Shown here: in pieces, positions 6,401 to 7,981 of the stretch
Position numbering within the stretch: position 1 is the first letter of the stretch
Layout: every line of letters begins with the position of its first letter
Assembly: GCA_964421755.1 (NCBI GenBank)
Contig: CAYQYP010000021.1
Location: 1 to 7,981 of the forward strand
Direction of reading: 5' to 3'
DNA from: CAVUUN01 sp964421755
GTDB taxonomy: Bacteria > Acidobacteriota > UBA6911 > RPQK01
DNA: 7,981 bases
Position numbers and translations under genes: made by a program
The notes under the pieces: generated by a model
The model's database searches: none
What the model was told of the DNA's origin: nothing
The model's input: the letters and a program-made list of their open reading frames with translations, nothing else

Positions 6401-7037
6401 AATACCGGCCAATTCCGACCTCCGGCGCTGCCGGGATCTTGACCACCTTTTGCTGCGCAGTCTTCACGACCCCGTTTTCTTCGTGGATCACCTTAATGGT
6501 GGCGTCCGCCGGGGCAGCCGGGCTCCCGTCGGCCCTCTCACCCGTGAATCCGAGAAGCGTGATCTCGGTGTACGCACCGGCTCCCGACGGAATCTCTGGA
6601 AACACGATGTCGGTCGGAGCGGTGCCCTGGAATACGATGGCCTCCGCCCCGTCGATCTTGCTTACGTCCGGCGTGTAACTGAGGAAGAAACCGACCACGC
6701 TGATATTTGTCGATTCGCTGAAGACCAGCATGTACCCATCGAAGGTGGCGGGTGCGTTGCTGAAGACTTCCTTGAGCGTGAGAGCCAATTGAGCGCCGGC
6801 CGGCACCTCCGTGCCGACTGCCTGGACGCGGTGCCCGTTGTTGTCGACCAACCAGAACTCACAGTAGGTATCCTGGTTGACCGGGTTCGCAACGGCGATA
6901 CCGGTGGTTTGGATCGTGTCATGGGTCATCCGCGGGTAGATAAGCATCAGCTCGTCCTGAGCGAAACCCGAAGACGGTATGAGAACGAGCAAGAAGGCGA
7001 ACGTCGCCACGAGGTTGGCCAATCGGCGGCTCGACAT
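3426..7037 (-). CDS. Large secreted modular subtilisin-like serine protease (peptidase S8)
   Basis: This is an extracellular endopeptidase precursor of 1203 residues. A signal peptide covers 1-26 (SRR, hydrophobic run, SSGFA-Q). Four related beta-rich repeats of about 105-120 residues follow, at about 31-139, 143-262, 265-375 and 378-486. A linker (487-530) leads to a fervidolysin-like propeptide at about 533-625, from FIPGEMIVKL to VLYAEPNYLF. The S8 catalytic domain spans about 640-955, with Asp665 (AVIDTG), His718 (YHGTHVAGT), oxyanion Asn821 (ASAGNDN) and Ser903 (QGTSMAAPHVAG), so the triad is complete. DLNKDGKSDG (870-879) resembles a calcium loop. A BACON-like beta domain (about 970-1063) and a C-terminal beta domain with a GNDKNGDF turn (about 1114) end the protein. 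The propeptide sits mid-chain, so maturation should release the N-terminal repeats. GGGAGG lies seven bases before the ATG, and a promoter is at 7064-7092. Single-domain subtilases have about 380 residues. Confidence 0.95.
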   Translation of the reverse strand: MSSRRLANLVATFAFLLVLIPSSGFAQDELMLIYPRMTHDTIQTTGIAVANPVNQDTYCEFWLVDNNGHRVQAVGTEVPAGAQLALTLKEVFSNAPATFDGYMLVFSESTNISVVGFFLSYTPDVSKIDGAEAIVFQGTAPTDIVFPEIPSGAGAYTEITLLGFTGERADGSPAAPADATIKVIHEENGVVKTAQQKVVKIPAAPEVGIGRYSARLSDIFPGVTLPAKCYVRVSSTRGIFGYEQFGNNNSIAGRNAVQASVGNKIPVALFGAQLAEGYGYTSEITIINPTSLAANVKLAAYRTGVSTQPVVSKLVTIPKNSLIKEKTRVLFPTLPVDFVGWIRVDSDTSGIVGDVSFGDEGSGKKFLSSVQLQASPVTDFVFSQVAEGAGFVTGITFLNPNPDPAWIEVDVYDLDGNWTGNGGFELKGYEHRPRVLSDIVKDSAPGFQQLRGFITVSSDVPIYSFELFLYMPVFPAVESLSAVPPQLGNGTISGKVTPGASTLSTPASMSALLKTRKYPASLAKGVPLDPQKEFIPGEMIVKLRAEASPERINQLSTRLGLRLKHHVQGGVSLLDSAELSVALSYDANDKASPEIAVAKSSTLDMVETLNGDPDVLYAEPNYLFHAHAVPDDDHYHFQWHYPLMNLPAAWDETKGSSSTVVAVIDTGAKFLHPDLGARLNGGQYDFISDQQKALDGNGIDADADDPGDDPTGARSSYHGTHVAGTIGAATDNDNGVAGVNWLCKLMTLRALGLNGSGSLYDISQAILYAAGLPSVATDGTGSKRAHVINMSLGGPSDSFTLRDAVKRAIDRGVIIVASAGNDNVDTPTYPAWYDDVINVGAVDLSGEKAPYSNFGEKITVVAPGGNTAADLNKDGKSDGVLSTAWKKTSSEDAEKYYFYQGTSMAAPHVAGVVSLMLAVKPGMRADEAKAILQSTAIDLGPPGKDNMYGAGLVDAYKAVLEAKGTPSTIPRLAVTTTALDFGDQDTELSVTAFNAGAGRLLGIAFSLSPSGSWLSASPTLTSNGLALTVRVDRTARPKGTYTGKINFTSTNGGTAEVTVTMQVGGAGAADIGEIYVLALDPMTLENMGQASATFEEGYVFQMPPTAVGSYIVVAGNDKNGDFMLGGTGEYFALYPVSSQPSLVYVYPNEDTPGIEFVLDNPQAQAGAALLDEWKQKTGLEGIPVRRTIDTLRIFDLPILYVLP

Positions 7038-7063
7038 AGAGAACCCTCCCCAGAATCACGGAG

Positions 7064-7092
7064 AGTCTATTGTCGCGGTGATGGGGGGTCAA
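7064..7092 (-). promoter_or_regulatory. Sigma-70-type promoter of the protease operon
   Basis: On the minus strand, TTGACC (complement of 7087-7092) and TAGACT (complement of 7064-7069) are exactly 17 bases apart. Transcription would begin near 7057, leaving a leader of about 20 bases that carries the Shine-Dalgarno at 7045-7050. The -35 matches consensus at five of six positions and the -10 at four of six. It faces away from the winged-helix gene and lies in the shared divergent region. Confidence 0.6.
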
Positions 7093-7131
7093 GCGGGAAG
7101 ATAGCCGTGTATCAACTGAACGCGGGGGCTG

Positions 7132-7146
7132 CGTCACGCCATGACG
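7132..7146. promoter_or_regulatory. CGTCA-N5-TGACG inverted repeat, candidate operator
   Basis: CGTCA (7132-7136) and TGACG (7142-7146) form a perfect 5-bp inverted repeat with a 5-base spacer. A further GTCAT occurs at 7176-7180. It lies between the protease promoter and the winged-helix start codon, where an autoregulator could act on both genes. Arms this short can arise by chance, so it is only a candidate. Confidence 0.3.
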
Positions 7147-7188
7147 TTTCTTGTCGCCTCACGAAAGTGAGGAAAGTCATATTTTTTT
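7141..7188 (+). terminator. Terminator-like hairpin and T-tract in the leader of the winged-helix gene
   Basis: CCTCAC (7157-7162) and GTGAGG (7167-7172) pair perfectly around a GAAA tetraloop. ATGAC-TTT (7141-7149, one bulged G) can pair further out with AAAGTCAT (7173-7180), leaving CTTGTCG (7150-7156) as an internal bulge. Seven T residues follow at 7182-7188, and the start codon is at 7191. On a plus-strand transcript this has the form of an intrinsic terminator or attenuator. Alternatively the AT-rich stretch (CATATT at 7178-7183) is a -10 box and the gene is leaderless; the two readings exclude each other in detail. Confidence 0.4.
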
Positions 7189-7190
7189 GG

Positions 7191-7523
7191 ATGCCCATGG
7201 ATTATAGTTACGCGGTGCCTGATACCACTCGGTTGCTACTCGCCGAAAACAGCGTTCTCGATCTCGAACGGGCGGTCGTAAAGACCGGCAGGCGAGAGGT
7301 GAGCCTGACACCGACCGAGTGCAACCTGCTGGTGTGCCTTGTCGAAAGCCCCCGAGTCCCCGTCCCGCGAAACGACCTCCTGCATCGAGTCTGGGAAGAC
7401 GGCTGTCAACCGCACACGCTGAACACCCACATCCAGCGGTTGCGTCGCAAGCTTGGCAGGGCGGCCCGCCGGATCCGCACGGTACGCGGCGTCGGTTATC
7501 GCTGGGATCCCCCCGAGGGCTGA
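7191..7523 (+). CDS. Stand-alone winged-helix DNA-binding protein (OmpR/PhoB C-terminal type)
   Basis: This is a probable transcription regulator of 110 residues consisting of little more than one Trans_reg_C domain. The fold is visible in order. N-terminal strands include VLDLERAVVKTGRREVSLTP (22-41). A helix follows in TECNLLVCLVESP (42-54), then VPVPRNDLLHRVWED (56-70), and the recognition helix LNTHIQRLRRKLG (77-89). The wing is RRIRTVRGVGYRW (93-105), the typical end of this domain. There is no receiver, kinase, TPR or membrane part, unlike OmpR/PhoB response regulators and CadC-like proteins, so its signal input is unknown. The reading frame stays open far upstream only because it runs antisense to the protease. 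The start is therefore a judgement: ATG 7191 or ATG 7197 fits the domain, GTG 7167 is possible, and none has a properly spaced Shine-Dalgarno. It is divergent from the protease and could regulate it (inference). Confidence 0.8.
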   Translation: MPMDYSYAVPDTTRLLLAENSVLDLERAVVKTGRREVSLTPTECNLLVCLVESPRVPVPRNDLLHRVWEDGCQPHTLNTHIQRLRRKLGRAARRIRTVRGVGYRWDPPEG

Positions 7524-7540
7524 TCCAATGCGAATTCGGG

Positions 7541-7632
7541 ATGCGGAATAACGGCATTCCGGTCCCTGCTTCGCGGGCGGAAAACCCGACAGGATAAATG
7601 CCCGCCGTTACTCGGCATCGGTACCTCCGCAT
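7541..7632. terminator. Imperfect long hairpin between convergent genes
   Basis: ATGCGGA (7541-7547) pairs with TCCGCAT (7626-7632), and TAACGGC (7549-7555) pairs with GCCGTTA (7604-7610), with a one-base and a 15-base asymmetric gap between the two stems. It begins 18 bases after the stop of the winged-helix gene, between two genes that converge, as expected for a terminator region. There is no T-tract. Termination is inferred from position only. Confidence 0.4.
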
Positions 7633-7636
7633 CAAT

Positions 7637-7729
7637 CTAGTGTGCTGAGTCAGAGATAACTTCGCAGTAGGTTTTGAGTCCCGAAGGGACTCTAGAACTG
7701 CAGCGAACGTATTTGACTCATGACACTAG
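7637..7729. mobile_element. MITE-like inverted-repeat element (93 bp) flanked by CTAG
   Basis: The element begins and ends with CTAG (7637-7640 and 7726-7729). Its terminal 16 bases are inverted repeats matching at 14 positions (CTAGTGTGCTGAGTCA against TGACTCATGACACTAG). Pairing continues patchily inward through TTCGC and AGT, and the centre is a perfect 7-bp hairpin, GAGTCCC (7676-7682) and GGGACTC (7686-7692), with a GAA loop. It has no open frame. Size, structure and a possible CTAG duplication fit a non-autonomous miniature transposon. IS5-type (YTAR) or IS630-type (TA) target preferences would both fit. No related transposase is present here. Confidence 0.6.
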
Positions 7730-7981
7730 GCTAGAAAAGGGTTAGTCTGCCGCTCCGTCCCGATCGTTGTGTCAGGCCCGTGTCCACAGTGAAGGATTTT
7801 GTCGTCGCCGAGGGGTAAGAGTTTCTCCGTAATGCTCGCGAGCAGAGTCGTGTGAGAGCCGCCGGGCAAATCAGTTCGCCCGACGGATCCGGCGAAAATG
7901 AGATCTCCGCAGAAGACGTGGTTCCTGACAACGAGACAGACGCTCCCGGGTGAGTGTCCGGGGGTATGGATGATCTTGATC
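7726..7981 (-). CDS. Metallo-beta-lactamase-fold hydrolase, C-terminal part (glyoxalase II-like)
   Basis: The gene enters from the right edge, and only its last 84 codons are inside the window (frame from 7980, stop TAG 7728-7726). The visible part carries the second half of the MBL metal site: HTPGHSPGSV (third His of the family's ordered ligands), VFCGDLIFAG with the bridging Asp, GRTDLPGG, and HCGHGPDTTIG with the final His. The GHGPDTTIGTERQTNPF ending is typical of the small YcbL/glyoxalase II-like hydrolases that cleave thioesters such as S-lactoylglutathione, or related substrates. The HxHxDH motif would lie outside the window, so activity cannot be judged fully. The frame ends inside the right terminus of the MITE-like repeat, which supplies the stop codon just after NPFLA. 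The real substrate cannot be told from this fragment. Confidence 0.87.
   Translation of the reverse strand, partial: IKIIHTPGHSPGSVCLVVRNHVFCGDLIFAGSVGRTDLPGGSHTTLLASITEKLLPLGDDKILHCGHGPDTTIGTERQTNPFLA

Noticed and set aside
6450..7190. Upstream part of a 357-codon plus-strand open frame that ends in the winged-helix domain
   Set aside because: It runs antisense to the 5' end of the protease and across its promoter. Its translation there shows no domain and has shadow-like composition. Only the part from about 7191 looks like protein.
7731..7931. 66-codon minus-strand open frame
   Set aside because: It is a shifted frame of the MBL-fold hydrolase. The adjacent frame, ending at 7726, carries the conserved metal-binding motifs.

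Overview
This window looks like a stretch of an Acidobacteriota chromosome, possibly from a metagenome-assembled genome. The assignment is an inference. It rests on a small secreted protein (positions 3009-3389) of a type I associate with acidobacteria, an ECF-like sigma factor whose N-terminus resembles planctomycete and acidobacterial homologues, and a very large secreted subtilase with acidobacterial/deltaproteobacterial style repeats. There are no rRNA or tRNA genes, no CRISPR array, and no transposase or phage gene.

Layout from left to right. Positions 1-132 are GC-rich, hairpin-rich and non-coding. A sigma-70 family factor lies on the minus strand (133-903). Divergent from it is a secreted lipocalin-like protein on the plus strand (best start GTG 1129, end 1659). 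A roughly 350-base gap follows, dominated by a large imperfect palindrome (1702-1875). Next is a plus-strand M55 (DppA-like) D-aminopeptidase with a signal peptide (2010-2867). A perfect 31-bp hairpin (2906-2975) separates it from the convergent minus-strand pair. That pair is a 1203-residue subtilisin-family protease (3426-7037) and, 36 bases after its stop codon, a 126-residue secreted protein (3009-3389). They probably form one transcript from a promoter at 7064-7092. Divergent from the protease is a 110-residue stand-alone OmpR/PhoB-type winged-helix protein (7191-7523), with a hairpin and T-tract directly before its start codon. At the right edge is the C-terminal part of a minus-strand metallo-beta-lactamase-fold hydrolase (7726-7981). 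A 93-bp MITE-like inverted repeat overlaps its end and carries its stop codon.

Functional picture. Four of the six genes encode exported proteins: two small beta-rich proteins, a peptidase of the D-amino-acid peptide family, and a modular protease. The two regulators are the sigma factor and the winged-helix protein. The winged-helix gene shares a 153-bp divergent control region with the protease and is the natural candidate to control it, but the sequence does not prove this. I found no clear novel defence or mobile system. The best leads are the MITE-supplied stop codon, the terminator-like leader of the winged-helix gene, the four-repeat N-terminus of the protease with an internal propeptide, and the large palindromes between genes.
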